A stretch of 33,035 nucleotides of DNA from Mesostigma viride (GCA_009746045.1 RPFO01001205.1:1-33035), one strand, 5' to 3'; shown: positions 8,495 to 18,137, counted from the stretch's first letter. The notes: generated by a model from the letters alone, not told the origin. Made by a program: numbers and translations.

Positions 8495-8828
8495 ATGTTC
8501 GTGCACGTAGACGCTGCCAACCAGCTCGCCAGCGTGTCCGATGTCTTGTATCATCTGCTGGGTCTCAACAACGTGGACGATGTGTCATCCGTCGCCGGAA
8601 TGAAACCGTTCCTGCCGTGGTGCACACCCGTTAAGAGACCCGATGGTCGCGACGACTACTTGGCGGACGTCGTCGTGATGTCGTGCATCTTGCGCGCCAT
8701 GACCGTCGTGGGCGCTTCCCAACGTCTGGCGTGCGCGAAATCCGTCGCGACGTTGTTGCGCAAGTCGCCGTTCATCCCGAAATCCGTGTTCGGGGTCGAC
8801 ATGGGCGGGAACCCGTACGAGGGGCGCT
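8495..8828 (+). pseudogene. 5' part of unknown viral gene, cut by retrotransposon
   Basis: The frame from ATG 8495 (MFVHVDAANQL) encodes 111 residues before the element's first base at 8829. It then runs 25 codons into the LTR and stops at 8905. On the other side of the element the same frame resumes: after discounting the 5-bp target duplication, the partial codon at 8828 is completed by 17290-17291, and the frame stays open to the stop at 18137. The uninterrupted protein would be about 393 residues. The fragment has no signal peptide or recognised domain; it has a hydrophobic VVVMSC-type stretch around residues 66-80. Nothing identifies its function. An upstream in-frame ATG at 8411 exists, but it would translate the CT microsatellite, so 8495 is preferred. 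Confidence 0.8.
8824..8828 (+). repeat. Target-site duplication GCGCT, left copy
   Basis: GCGCT directly precedes the left LTR (TGTTG...) and also directly follows the right LTR (...TAACA) at 17285-17289. A 5-bp duplication is the usual footprint of LTR-retrotransposon integrase. Confidence 0.92.
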
Positions 8829-9494
8829 TGTTGCGTGCCGGCCCTTTAGGACGGACGCAACAATGGAATAAATTATATACTTTGGCTTGTTGTCATAGTC
8901 CGTAGGACTTTGGGACTTATTTCGGGACTTAGTTTGGGAATCGTCCCTTAGTCAGGACTTTTGTATGGAACTATGATAGTTTGTGTGATTCGGACCAGTT
9001 ATTTTGGGCCTAGGTTGTTGTATGCGTGTATCTTCTAGGGGCCGGTGCAGTCGCGCCGCGCTGCGTACTTTATAGCTAGTTGAGATATTGTACTCATGCG
9101 TGGATTCTGTAGGCGAGGGTCGATGTCGACCCGAGGATCTTGTGTGGACTGCATGCTTTGGAAGGTCGGCGCCATGTCGGCGCCCCTTGCCAGCGTAGTG
9201 GCAGACCTAGGTGAAATTGGTCCGAGGACGAGAGTCTCGTCCTCTTGGTTTGATGAATGATAAGTGCGATGACGCCTACACATTAAACCTGGGGCAACTA
9301 TCCATTTGTAATTGGTCTTGCTAGCCATTATAAGTGTGTATCAATTAGCTTGGCGTCAAGCCGCGATGCCAGATATCTCACGACCCCAGTCGTGACGCGC
9401 AATCTGCATTAGGCTACCTTGATTATTCCTAATTCCGGCATGGAGGATCTTTCGCTACGTCACTCAGGCTAGGGACCTGGGTTGGCACGTAACA
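8829..9494 (+). repeat. Left (5') LTR, 666 bp
   Basis: It begins TGTTGCGT and ends ACGTAACA, and is repeated at a constant offset of 7790 bp. It contains AATAAA (8867-8872) overlapping a TATATA-type AT stretch (8874-8879), candidates for a polyadenylation signal or promoter. It also has several hairpins: TGTTGCGT...ACGCAACA at the very 5' end (8829-8862), a GAGGACGA/TCGTCCTC stem near 9222-9242, and TCACGAC/GTCGTGA near 9378-9395. A 97-codon minus-strand frame inside it has no recognisable protein. Confidence 0.95.
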
Positions 9495-9514
9495 CTGGTT
9501 ATCGGAGGTAAAAT
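9495..9514 (+). other. Putative primer-binding site
   Basis: One base after the left LTR the sequence reads TGGTTATCGGAGG. The leading TGG is the complement of a tRNA CCA end, and the following bases would pair with the acceptor and T-stem of a tRNA. I cannot say which tRNA. Location and TGG start are the evidence. Confidence 0.55.
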
Positions 9515-10289
9515 GTGCTGGAGAGGTTAGCTAACTCTCGCGGAGAGAGCTAGTGTAGCCAGTTAGGATAGCAAGGCGGTGCTTAGTGTAGATAGAGGTT
9601 CCGGTATTCAACGATTGCTGACTGGTTGGCGGCAGCCCGTAAAGGGATTCAACGACGACCTCGGCAGCAAGCGGCAGTCCGGGATACTCGGCGGGGCTAG
9701 TAATAGCCCTGTGGTGAGGTGCCATAGGCAGTAGCGGCCATTACCCCTGTTTTCAACGACTTCTAGTGGTGGTAGAGCTCCGGCTCCCAGGTGGTAGAGC
9801 TCCGGCTCCCAACGACACTCGACGGCGTCCAGCCCAGGGGTTTTCATCGACATTGGTTATGGTACGTCCCCTAGTTTAGTGCTCTTTACTTAAACGCTTG
9901 CTTTCTTCCCGGGACTGCACGCGTAGAGGGGGTTTATGTTTAATGTTGTGCTCTCTATAGGCGTTTTCATGTTGTTTGAGAGATGTGGGGGCCGCGGAGG
10001 CACCCATCGTTGTGTGACCTGCAACGGGTCTTGGGGTAGGTACCGTCGGGCTGTGGCCGATTATGTTTGACGGTGCTTACCTCTGTGAGCCCCGCGGAGG
10101 GGACCAGTGTACTGTGCCCTTGTTCGCGTAGAGCTTGGGCGTGTGTTGTGTTAGAGTCCGTCCTCCTCCCTCGTTGCGTTTATCACTGCACTTAGAGGTA
10201 TCCTTGGGAATCCCTTTTCCTTTCTGTCTTGCAAGCTTCTGCCAGCCCTTTTCTTCTTCTCGCCAGCGTATGATAGACTACTACGCAAT
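9515..10289 (+). other. Untranslated leader of the retrotransposon
   Basis: I see no supported gene in this stretch. It holds a 22-bp tandem duplication (9769-9790 and 9791-9811, unit starting GTGGTAGAGCTCCGGCTCCC). Otherwise it appears to be the long leader typical of LARD/TR-GAG elements, where packaging signals would be expected. Confidence 0.5.
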
Positions 10290-10648
10290 ATGTCCTTGAA
10301 AGGGAAGCGAAGGATAAATAAGGGTGGACAGTCTGGATTTCCCTACTATGCAGTAGCCCATGACGGGGGTGAGGGTAGACCAGCCATATTTTATAGTTGG
10401 AAGACGTGTGAAGAGTATATCAAAGATAAGATAATGTCTAGGGTTCTAATGCTAGATGGAAGGGGTTTGATAACATCATAGATGCAGATAGGTTTGTTAG
10501 GGAGCATATGCCATTGCCAGAGGGTCTGCACACCACTCGTGAATGCTCTAAGCCACCCACGCACAGCAAGGGAGACAGCAGTCAGGAGGTGGGGACCGCA
10601 GTTACAGTTACCTTCTCCCAGCTGACCATTGGCTCTAGCAGACAATAG
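10290..10648 (+). pseudogene. Frame-broken RNase H1 N-terminal (viroplasmin/Cauli_VI)-like domain
   Basis: From 10290 the frame encodes YYAVAHDG...RPAIFYSWKTCEEYI. This matches the start of the RNase H1 hybrid-binding domain, also found in caulimovirus viroplasmin (pattern YYAV..G...GIY.SW..C...V). The frame ends at 10481. The missing second half, NARWKGFDNIIDADRFV, is encoded from 10448 in the +2 frame (consensus AR.KGF.T..EA..FV) and runs to TAG at 10646-10648. The break must lie within about 10440-10448, because the second frame has a TAG at 10439. No catalytic RNase H domain follows. It sits in the leader upstream of gag and may be a captured host fragment or an eroded accessory gene. The domain call is by eye. 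Confidence 0.55.
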
Positions 10649-10677
10649 AGGGGATTACTACTAGGGAATAGTACTAG

Positions 10678-10710
10678 GTCCTATATATATAGATATATAG
10701 TACGTGGTTG

Positions 10711-10752
<42 letters not shown>
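10678..10752 (+). promoter_or_regulatory. AT-rich TATA-like stretch and (CT)n microsatellite upstream of gag
   Basis: CTATATATATAGATATATAG (10681-10700) is followed by a (TC)n run to about 10749, ending 45 nt upstream of the gag ATG. This could be an internal promoter or leader element, or only low-complexity DNA. A similar (CT)n run precedes the interrupted viral gene at 8461. Confidence 0.3.
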
Positions 10753-10753
<1 letters not shown>

Positions 10754-10794
10754 GGGAGGTGTTGCCTGCAGTGTAAGGTATCGGTACGAGCATC

Positions 10795-11100
10795 ATGCCA
10801 CGAAGACGGAGAGAACCTGTCAACAGAGAGATAGAACAGGTAGACAACCACGAGCAAGGTATAGAGGTGGTAGAGGTACCACCGCACGTCCAAGTAGGGA
10901 CAGGTATAGGTGAGGTCATGGAGAGACCTGCGGAAGGCTCCCCACGATCTAGAGACCAGGGCCGCAGAGATTCATCAGATGATGACAGTCCAGACTCCAG
11001 GGTGGAACAAGGGGGGGACGGGCGCAGCCAGGAGATGCTCCAGCAGGGTTTCCAGCAGCAGCAACAGCAGCCGCAGGGTTCCCAGCAGCAGCAGCAGCGG

Positions 11101-11162
<62 letters not shown>

Positions 11163-12810
11163 GCGGCAGCAGCAGCAGCAACGACAGCAGCAGCAGCACC
11201 CGCAGCAGCAGCAGCAACTACCGCAGCAGCAACAACCCCAGACGAGGTCACAGCGGCTGCCACGGTACCCTGAGCAGCCCGGGTACGAGAATGAAGACAC
11301 GCTGCACTACAGTTATCGGCAGCCAGTCACGGAGCGACCATCGCATCCCTGGGCAGGGCGGGGTCGCCCCCTGGGACCGCCGCCGGCCCCAGCACCTCGG
11401 GGCAGACGTAGAGTGTCTTTCGGCAGCACTTCCCTGTTACCCACGGTGTTGTGGAACTCGGATGATGACGGGGAGGAAACCGGGGCAGATGGCGAGTTCG
11501 ATGATTTGGAGGGGGCCGTGGCGGATATTGAGGGACCAGGGGCGCAGGGCCCGTCCTTTGGAGCTCATAGGCCCCGGGTTCGGCTAGGGGATGACAGAAT
11601 CGCTACCGCACACGACGAGGAGACTCAGACACCCGTCCAGCGACCCGCCCCCCAGCCGCCGCGTCCTAGGACACATGACAGCAGCATCGTCCACTCGCCT
11701 GCGGTCGTCATCAACCTGAATTTCAGCAGGGTGGCCTTGGATGACCCGGGGTACGAACACCCATCGTCTGTACAGGTGCGGCGAACGCATGGCACGCCGG
11801 CCAGCTCCGGATCTCTCCCCCGGTCGCAGCCCCCAGCCTTCGGCTCCATTGCCTATCGTGAGGTCGGTGGACCCAAGCCTAATACGGTGAAGGCCCCACC
11901 GATGCCTACCTTCAAGAATGTTCCCAAGCTGCACGCGGACATGAAACCGCGGGAGATTGACGAATGGGGGCGCATGTGGCAACAGCAGTATACCGTCTGG
12001 TGTAACCACCACAGTTGGGAACTGGCCACCTGCGATCTCATCCCGCATGTTGTCAACACCTGCATGGACCCCTCGGTGGTGAGCATCCTAAATTGTGAGA
12101 GCATCGCATCCCAATCGTACCCGCAAACCGTGGAGGAGCTGATGGACCGGGTGCGCTGCAAGCTGGTGCCCCCAGATGTTGTAATCCACGAGCGACTCGC
12201 ATTCGGCAAGCTGCGCCAGGGAGCCACTCCGTACCGCGAGTTCCTATCCAAGTTTGAGTCCAGCGCCGCCTACCTGACAGACATGACCTGGTACGAGTAC
12301 AAGATCCGGTTCATTGAGGCCCTCAGTCCCGAGCTGCAGGATGAGGTACTGAAGCACTACGCTGAGGTCCCCTGGGATGAGTGGGATATCCTGAAAATCC
12401 AGCGGTATCTTCTGCAGGTGGCCGACGTCGTGGCTCGCGGGCGCGCACCATCGGTGCGTCGTTTCTTCCGATCAGGTCCCCCGCACGACGGCGAGGGGAA
12501 CGATGACTCCCCTGATGACCTGGAGGACGGGAACGCTGACCATGGCCTCAACGCCATCGACGCGAGTAAAGCCCGTTGCTTCATGTGCTTTGAGGTGGGT
12601 CACCTCAGGCGCGACTGCCCCAAACTCCGTAGCAGGCACGCTGGACGTGGCACGCGGGAGACCGAGCCCAGGTTTTCAGGCCCGGCGTTCGGCAGTCGCC
12701 CGGACTCCTCCGGCCCAAGGGACAAGCCCCGCAACGCGGACGAGCGGGCGCCAGCAGGCCCGGCAGTTCACGACTCAGCACCAACAGCCGCGGCCGCCAG
12801 CGATTCATGA
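10795..12810 (+). CDS. gag: Retrotransposon Gag polyprotein with polyQ tract and CCHC zinc knuckle
   Basis: This 671-residue capsid-forming structural protein packages the element's RNA. Residues 1-80 are charged and rich in Arg and Glu. Residues 82-150 are an almost pure polyglutamine tract encoded by CAG/CAA repeats, and residues 150-360 are Pro/Arg-rich and disordered. A retrotransposon Gag core follows (about 390-570), with LHADMKPREIDEWGRMWQQQ, the FGKLRQGATPYREFLSKFES block and WDEWDILKIQRYLLQVADVV. The zinc knuckle is C595-X2-C598-X4-H603-X4-C608 (CFMC...GH...DC). The tail is Pro/Ala-rich. The order core-then-knuckle and the motif R/Q..GE/ATPYREFLSKFE fit Ty3/gypsy-type Gag. Its TGA overlaps an ATG in the -1 frame (ATGA). 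The polyQ tract is unusual for Gag. Product assignment is confident; superfamily placement is less so. Confidence 0.88.
11041..11240 (+). repeat. CAG trinucleotide repeat (polyQ) in gag
   Basis: An interrupted (CAG)n run with occasional CAA and CGG/CGA codons encodes about 60 glutamines. Its reverse frames produce spurious poly-Cys, poly-Ala and poly-Leu reading frames. Such repeats are replication-unstable, so length may vary between copies of the element. Confidence 0.92.
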
Positions 12811-12938
12811 GTTCTACCAAGGGCGTGCTGCGCGCGGTCATTGAGATCGAGGCTCACTGGCTAGCCTCCGGACAACGTGCGACCTTTGAGTCACCAGCAG
12901 TGGCCGGTTACGAGTTTGCCGCTGGAAGAATACTATAA
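12807..12938 (+). pseudogene. Short -1 frame after gag, possible stub of deleted pol
   Basis: An ATG overlaps the gag stop (ATGA at 12807-12810) and opens a 43-residue frame in the -1 phase (starts MSSTKGVLRAVIEIEAHW), ending at TAA 12936-12938 exactly where an AT-rich tract begins. An overlapping -1 frame is where pol normally starts in gag-pol elements. The frame is too short to show a protease motif (no D-T/S-G). Reading it as a truncated pol start is inference. Confidence 0.3.
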
Positions 12939-13468
12939 TATATATATTATTATATTAGTATATTTAACTAATAATTATATTTTTATAATATGTTCAGTCC
13001 GGTGCGCTTTTCCAGTCCTAGTGGCTGGCCACCTTAGCCATTCTGAGAATGCCACCTGTGTGTAGGGCAAGGGGGGGTGTCTGTTTTGCGCCGGCGAGTG
13101 GTTTGGTTTCCCGATGGTTCCTTTTGGTGCCCTGACAGCGAGTATAGGGCACATAGCATTACACACGAGCGCCCGGCAGTCCAGCATCCTTGACTCCTGG
13201 GCAGTAATTGGACGATCGCGTGGACGCGTCGTCCCCGGGGGAAGGGGAGGGGTCGCAGGGCGTATGAAACCAGATGGCTACTAATAATACCATATACTTC
13301 TTTACTATTCCTACCTTTTATATACTAAGTACTTGTACTGGTCCACTACACTTCTTAATTATATCTAGCTATGATACCATACTCTTCTTAATTATATCTA
13401 GCTCCTGTATGATCGGCACGGTTCGGCTTTGGATCGAGCCGGCCATCTATGTAGGAATCCACCGCAGG

Positions 13469-13574
13469 CGCGCGTGGATCCGACGACCCTTCTACTGCCA
13501 TGCCAGGGATCGATGCGCAGCCGCGCGTGGATCCGACGACCCTTCTACTGCCATGCCAGGGATCGATGCGCCAG
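13469..13574 (+). repeat. 53-bp tandem duplication
   Basis: The unit beginning CGCGCGTGGATCCGACGACC occurs at 13469 and again at 13522, nearly identical over about 49 bases and ending GGGATCGATGCG. It is a simple tandem duplication with no coding significance visible. Confidence 0.85.
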
Positions 13575-15608
13575 CGTGCGGATATTATATATTTTCGATA
13601 TTCTCTATTTTCTATATAATATATTTTCTCCATGATATATTCTCTATGGGTTAATCTGCAGTTGGCGGTGGGCTTGAACGGGTCGTCCCGAAGAGGACCA
13701 CGTCAGGCACTCAGCACCGCATGTGCACATGGTCCTGGCCTTTTTGGACATGGGCTCACCGGATGCTTGATGATTCTACTACTAAGGCGTCCGTACCGAG
13801 GCATCTCCGCGTGGGATGCCGGATTCGGCAGCGAGTGCCAGTGACCCCAGACTACGGCCTGACTGCACGTCGCGTCCCGCGTGACCAACGGACGCGGAGT
13901 CCCATGGCACGCGGCCAAGTATTATTATAGGGAGTCTTCCGGCTGGCGGCTATGAGTCACGGCTCCCTGACTTCCTGGCGCATGAGGGACGCGCCTTACT
14001 TCTCGTGCACCCGTACGTGATTAATTTCACCATTGCGACACGGTGCATGGAGACGGCACGGTGCGTGGAGGCTGTTGCAACCCCGATGCGACTGGGCGAT
14101 CAGGCAGGGCGGAGCCTGTACTGAATCGTGGTCGGCCGGCAAACAGATGTACAGCACCTTGTTGAATTGTCGGTAGCCAACCAATTGGCTACCCCGGCAT
14201 TGAGTCGACGCCTAGCTGGGTCAGGGCACTCCTGGGCTCGAGTAACCGTGCATGCGGGGCGCCCCGCGTCCGCCGCGACCGTCGGGAGTAAGGGCCCCCG
14301 GGGCTGCAAGCATATGCGGGCACGGTGCAGTTGCATGGCGACAGCACGTACTGCCGGCAGTAGTGGTGGATGACCCAGCCGGTCGTGGTTGCACTGGTTG
14401 CGCTGGTGCCGGTCGTGGTTGCATCAGAAGCAGGTGGCGGTGTCCGGTCATTGTCTCACCGCCTCAACAGTGCGCGTGCATGGTGCCGATGCCACATGAT
14501 GTGGCGCTGTCGCCCCGCAGACTGCCGGTGTCCGAGTAACACCCGGTATCACTGCATTGGGCCGGTACGTCCGCTCTGAGCGGACCCGGCGCTGACGCGC
14601 GCTGAGCCATGGCAGAGCACTGAGGTACATGGGACGTGCGGGATCGGGCCGTCGAGGGCGAGTCACGGGGACTGTAGTAACGGCGACCCGAGACTGAGAG
14701 GCAGGCAGGATCGAGCTGCTGGAGTCTGAGCACCTAGTCAATGCCCGCGACCCTGTGCATGGCTACCATCGCGCAGTGTTCGCGTCCCTCCTGTGGGCTG
14801 AGCCCGGTAGGGAGTTGTTCGATCCTTGCACCACTGGTGGAGGCCGATCGAGCGTGATTTGCAAGTGGCTCGTGTCCGCGCGCCTACGAGGTTGCATGGA
14901 TGAGGGACTCAGAGCAGGGCGTTCCATGTGCATGGCGGGCGGGCTGTGTGGGCTTCAAAACGTACTCTACCCCATGGCCATGCACTGGTACAGGGGTGGT
15001 GAGAGGCCTTCAAGCTTCGAGTGGGGGATGTGGCGATGCGCGGTGGGGACTGCATTAACATAGGGGCGTGTTTCTGTTGCGGGAATGGGGATCCTGGGCA
15101 AGACAGTCATGCGGGGTGGACATGCGGTGATCGTTCGTGCGAGGCATTATTGACCCCGGTCCACGAGCGCTGTATGTGCTGGGCGCGATCGAGCCCGAGG
15201 AGCTCTTGTTTGGGACTGCGGGATTGCTTCGGCCCTACTCCATGAGCAGCACGGTGTCTCGCAGGGGCAACGTTACCGATACGGCAGTTCCTGCAAGGCG
15301 TGTCACTCCCCGACCTGCCCATTGCATTGTATAAGTGCGGGCATTGCGGGCGCTATGCAGTCCACGTCGGCGGCCTCGAGCATCACATGCATATGGGCCT
15401 GCGTAAACATCAACCGTGCTCTTGCTGTGCGAGTGCCACGGAGGGTGTGACTGCGAGCTGAGGAGTTTTCCCCCGCTTGCGGTGGAGTTCAGGCACATTG
15501 GCAGTAAGGAATGCGGGGACCGGCGACTGCTCCGGTCTATGCACGTCGGCCGGAGTGGTGTTGTGCCTAACTTACTGCAGCTTCGTGGAGGAGTTGGCAG
15601 GGCGCACT

Positions 15609-15807
15609 CCAGTGGACACGCTGGGGCCTTGCTAGTTTTGGGCACTTAACGTGCCATATTATCCAAGTTTCCGGTGTTGATCGACTTTGACTGTTTCCTG
15701 CGCTGGATAGAGACGGCGGGGCGCGCTCTAGTGGACACACTAGGGCCTTGAGGGCACCTGCATGCGTTCGCAGGTGCAGGGGAGGCGCACTCTAGCGGCC
15801 ACGCTAG
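15609..15807 (+). repeat. Three related hairpins with compensating base changes
   Basis: Three copies of a 16-nt hairpin sit in a shared context (GCGCnCTC before, GGGGC/GGGC after): CCAGTG-GACA-CGCTGG at 15609-15624, CTAGTG-GACA-CACTAG at 15728-15743 and CTAGCG-GCCA-CGCTAG at 15792-15807. Stem bases change on both sides, so pairing is preserved. A separate 8-bp hairpin (GCACCTGC/GCAGGTGC, 15754-15777) lies between the second and third. Confidence 0.6.
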
Positions 15808-16605
15808 GGCTTCCCCCGCTATACAGCCACTCCAGCGGCGGCCAGGAACAGCCACGTTGCATGGTCGGTTGGCTCACGGCGCGCCTGTATTTGAGAGGAC
15901 GCGTACAGCTGTCGGTAGTGAGGCGATGGATCAGATTCTCCTGGTGCACGCCCTCGCTTCTGAGCATGGAGCCTGCACTGCATGCTGTGCCTCACAGTCG
16001 TCGACGCTAGTAGTACTCTTAATCGTCGTGTGATCACGCGCATCAGTCGCGCTGTAAGACTGGGTTTCGGCTGGATGGGATACATGACTGGCCACCTCGT
16101 CGGCCGGATCATCAAGTTGTATGCATGAAAAATATTCCCTCCTGCTGACAGTCCCGATTGGCTATATAAAGAGTTGCCCTTGCGTGGCAAGTCTGGGGGG
16201 ACCTGGTTACACTGGCCCGTTGGTGCACAAGGGCTGGGACATAGTACCCCTATGGTCAACATTTCATCAAGTTTGAGGCTGCTCAGGACCTCAGGACTGG
16301 TTGCGCGGGATTACATGGACTGTGCATTATTATGTGGATGGGATAGGGCACGCGGTGGCGCCCCCTAAGGTGGTTCCAGTGGATCGGCGCGTCAACAACG
16401 GCGGTCGCTGAGATGGTTGTGAGAGTTTTATGACGGATAGCGGATTGATCCTGTCATCCTGTTTCGTGCTACTACGTCAGGGTTGGTCCTGTGTATCAAC
16501 CTCTAGAGGAACTGGTATTACTAACCCGCGGGTGAACCGGGGTTGGGACATAGTACTCTTATAGTAGCGTAGCATACTTGTTCGGTAGGGACTACCGACC
16601 CCCAT

Positions 16606-16618
16606 GGGGGGGGAGGAG
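16606..16618 (+). other. Polypurine tract of the retrotransposon
   Basis: GGGGGGGGAGGAG ends immediately before the right LTR (TGTTG at 16619). This is the expected position and composition of the primer for plus-strand DNA synthesis. Confidence 0.85.
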
Positions 16619-17284
16619 TGTTGCGTGCCGGCCCTTTAGGACGGACGCAACAATGGAATAAATTATATACTTTGGCTTGTTGTCATAGTCCGTAGGACTT
16701 TGGGACTTATTTCGGGACTTAGTTTGGGAATCGTCCCTTAGTCAGGACTTTTGTATGGAACTATGATAGTTTGTGTGATTCGGACCAGTTATTTTGGGCC
16801 TAGGTTGTTGTATGCGTGTATCTTCTAGGGGCCGGTGCAGTCGCGCCGCGCTGCGTACTTTATAGCTAGTTGAGATATTGTACTCATGCGTGGATTCTGT
16901 AGGCGAGGGTCGATGTCGACCCGAGGATCTTGTGTGGACTGCATGCTTTGGAAGGTCGGCGCCATGTCGGCGCCCCTTGCCAGCGTAGTGGCAGACCTAG
17001 GTGAAATTGGTCCGAGGACGAGAGTCTCGTCCTCTTGGTTTGATGAATGATAAGTGCGATGACGCCTACACATTAAACCTGGGGCAACTATCCATTTGTA
17101 ATTGGTCTTGCTAGCCATTATAAGTGTGTATCAATTAGCTTGGCGTCAAGCCGCGATGCCAGATATCTCACGACCCCAGTCGTGACGCGCAATCTGCATT
17201 AGGCTACCTTGATTATTCCTAATTCCGGCATGGAGGATCTTTCGCTACGTCACTCAGGCTAGGGACCTGGGTTGGCACGTAACA
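16619..17284 (+). repeat. Right (3') LTR, 666 bp
   Basis: It is the same length as the left LTR, at constant 7790-bp offset, with no difference that I can see. It ends ACGTAACA and is followed by the GCGCT target duplication. Confidence 0.95.
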
Positions 17285-17289
17285 GCGCT
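17285..17289 (+). repeat. Target-site duplication GCGCT, right copy
   Basis: It matches 8824-8828 and flanks the right LTR directly. Removing one copy together with the element restores the viral reading frame exactly. Confidence 0.92.
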
Positions 17290-18137
17290 TCTCGGACCTC
17301 GCGATATCCCCCTTGCCCAAGGGCATGTTATCGGCGAGTCAGCTGCTGCGTTCATCGAATCTCTCGTTAACGTCTCTGACGGCGCACAAGTTCGCGTCGG
17401 GGGAGATGCGGAAGGCCAAGGTGGCCGACGACGTCCGCCGCCGTTTTCGCGCCCAGATGAAAGAGATGGCCGGCATCCAGGAGAACGGGACGACCAAGAC
17501 CGGATGCGACCCGGGGTGGGACTTCATGATGCTCGTGGACCAGTCCGTGGGGATGTCTCTCCGGATCTTCGGCCTCGAGAACGCGACGCTCATCCTTCAC
17601 TCCGTGTCGACCCAGTTCGAGAAGGTGAAGGAGTTCCCGCTCCATATATCGCCGGAGAAACGGATTTTCGACATCGGATGGATCGCCGAGGTGGACAACG
17701 ACGCGCATTACGTCGCCACCGGGATGACCAGGGAGCGGTTTCGACAGATCCAGACGAACCTTCGCGAAGGAGAGGAAGAGAAGCACGCGTACCACAACCA
17801 CACCCAGTCTCTGTTCGACTACGTTCGCTGGGTCCTGTACGCGATCGAGGACCACTTCCCTTCCCGCCGCGACCTCGTCGCGTCCGCCTTGACCCGGTTC
17901 GAGTCGATCGCCGCCCGTTTCGGTTCGCACCTTCTGTCGCGCCGTGTCGCCACTCGCCAGGAGATTGAGCGCAGGTTGCGCGTGGAGGAGAACGACCGCA
18001 TGGAGTTACTCCACGGACGCGGGGTGGGACACCTTCAGGCGATGCTCGGCGACGAGGCGCTCGACACGGAAGACGAGGACGGCGACGAATCGGAAGATGG
18101 AGAGGAGATGACGGACGGGATCCCGTTCCCGCCGTAA
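17290..18137 (+). pseudogene. 3' part of the interrupted unknown viral gene
   Basis: This is the continuation of the gene that starts at 8495: same frame once the element and one GCGCT are discounted, about 281 residues here. It contains basic helical segments (SGEMRKAKVADDVRRRFRAQ), a D-rich central region with repeated aromatic residues (FDYVRWVLYAIEDHFPSRRD), and a strongly acidic tail (DTEDEDGDESEDGEE) ending at TAA 18137. I recognise no family. TTG 17313 or ATG 17325 could in principle start a separate shorter protein, but there is no viral promoter here, only LTR end sequence, unless the LTR itself drives it. The next gene starts 30 bp downstream on the same strand. Confidence 0.8.

Larger units (their letters stand above)
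12939..16605 (+). other. 3' internal non-coding region of the retrotransposon
   Basis: About 3.7 kb without a recognisable protein in any frame; the many short ORFs look random. It starts with an AT-only stretch (12936-12990). It contains a 53-bp tandem duplication (13469-13574), AT-rich patches near 13300-13400 and 13585-13650, and three related hairpins (15609-15807). There are also two copies of a GGGACATAGTAC motif (near 16237 and 16546). It occupies the place where pol would be, as in LARD/TR-GAG elements. Confidence 0.6.
8829..17284 (+). mobile_element. Full-length TR-GAG-like LTR retrotransposon (8456 bp)
   Basis: The element has two 666-bp LTRs (8829-9494 and 16619-17284) that look identical by line-by-line comparison. 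It has TG...CA ends with near-perfect 9-base terminal inverted repeats (TGTTGCGTG / CACGTAACA) and a 5-bp target duplication GCGCT. A candidate primer-binding site starts at 9496, and a polypurine tract (GGGGGGGGAGGAG, 16606-16618) abuts the right LTR. It encodes a Gag with a CCHC knuckle (10795-12810). I find no protease, reverse transcriptase, RNase H catalytic domain or integrase in any frame. It is therefore non-autonomous and would need enzymes in trans. Identical LTRs imply a recent insertion. Composition and microsatellites differ from the viral flanks, which points to a host-derived element. It lies inside a viral gene. Confidence 0.92.

Noticed and set aside
9035-9328. 97-codon minus-strand frame present in both LTRs
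   Set aside because: It is duplicated because the LTRs are, it has no domain, and LTRs of such elements do not normally encode proteins.
10674-11300. Poly-Cys, poly-Ala, poly-Leu and poly-Ser frames around the CAG array
   Set aside because: They are translations of the CAG repeat in other frames; only the frame carrying the Gag core and zinc knuckle is real.
12939-16605. Many 60-140 codon frames on both strands
   Set aside because: No motif, inconsistent codon use and frequent overlap on both strands. They are chance frames in a moderately GC-rich non-coding region.
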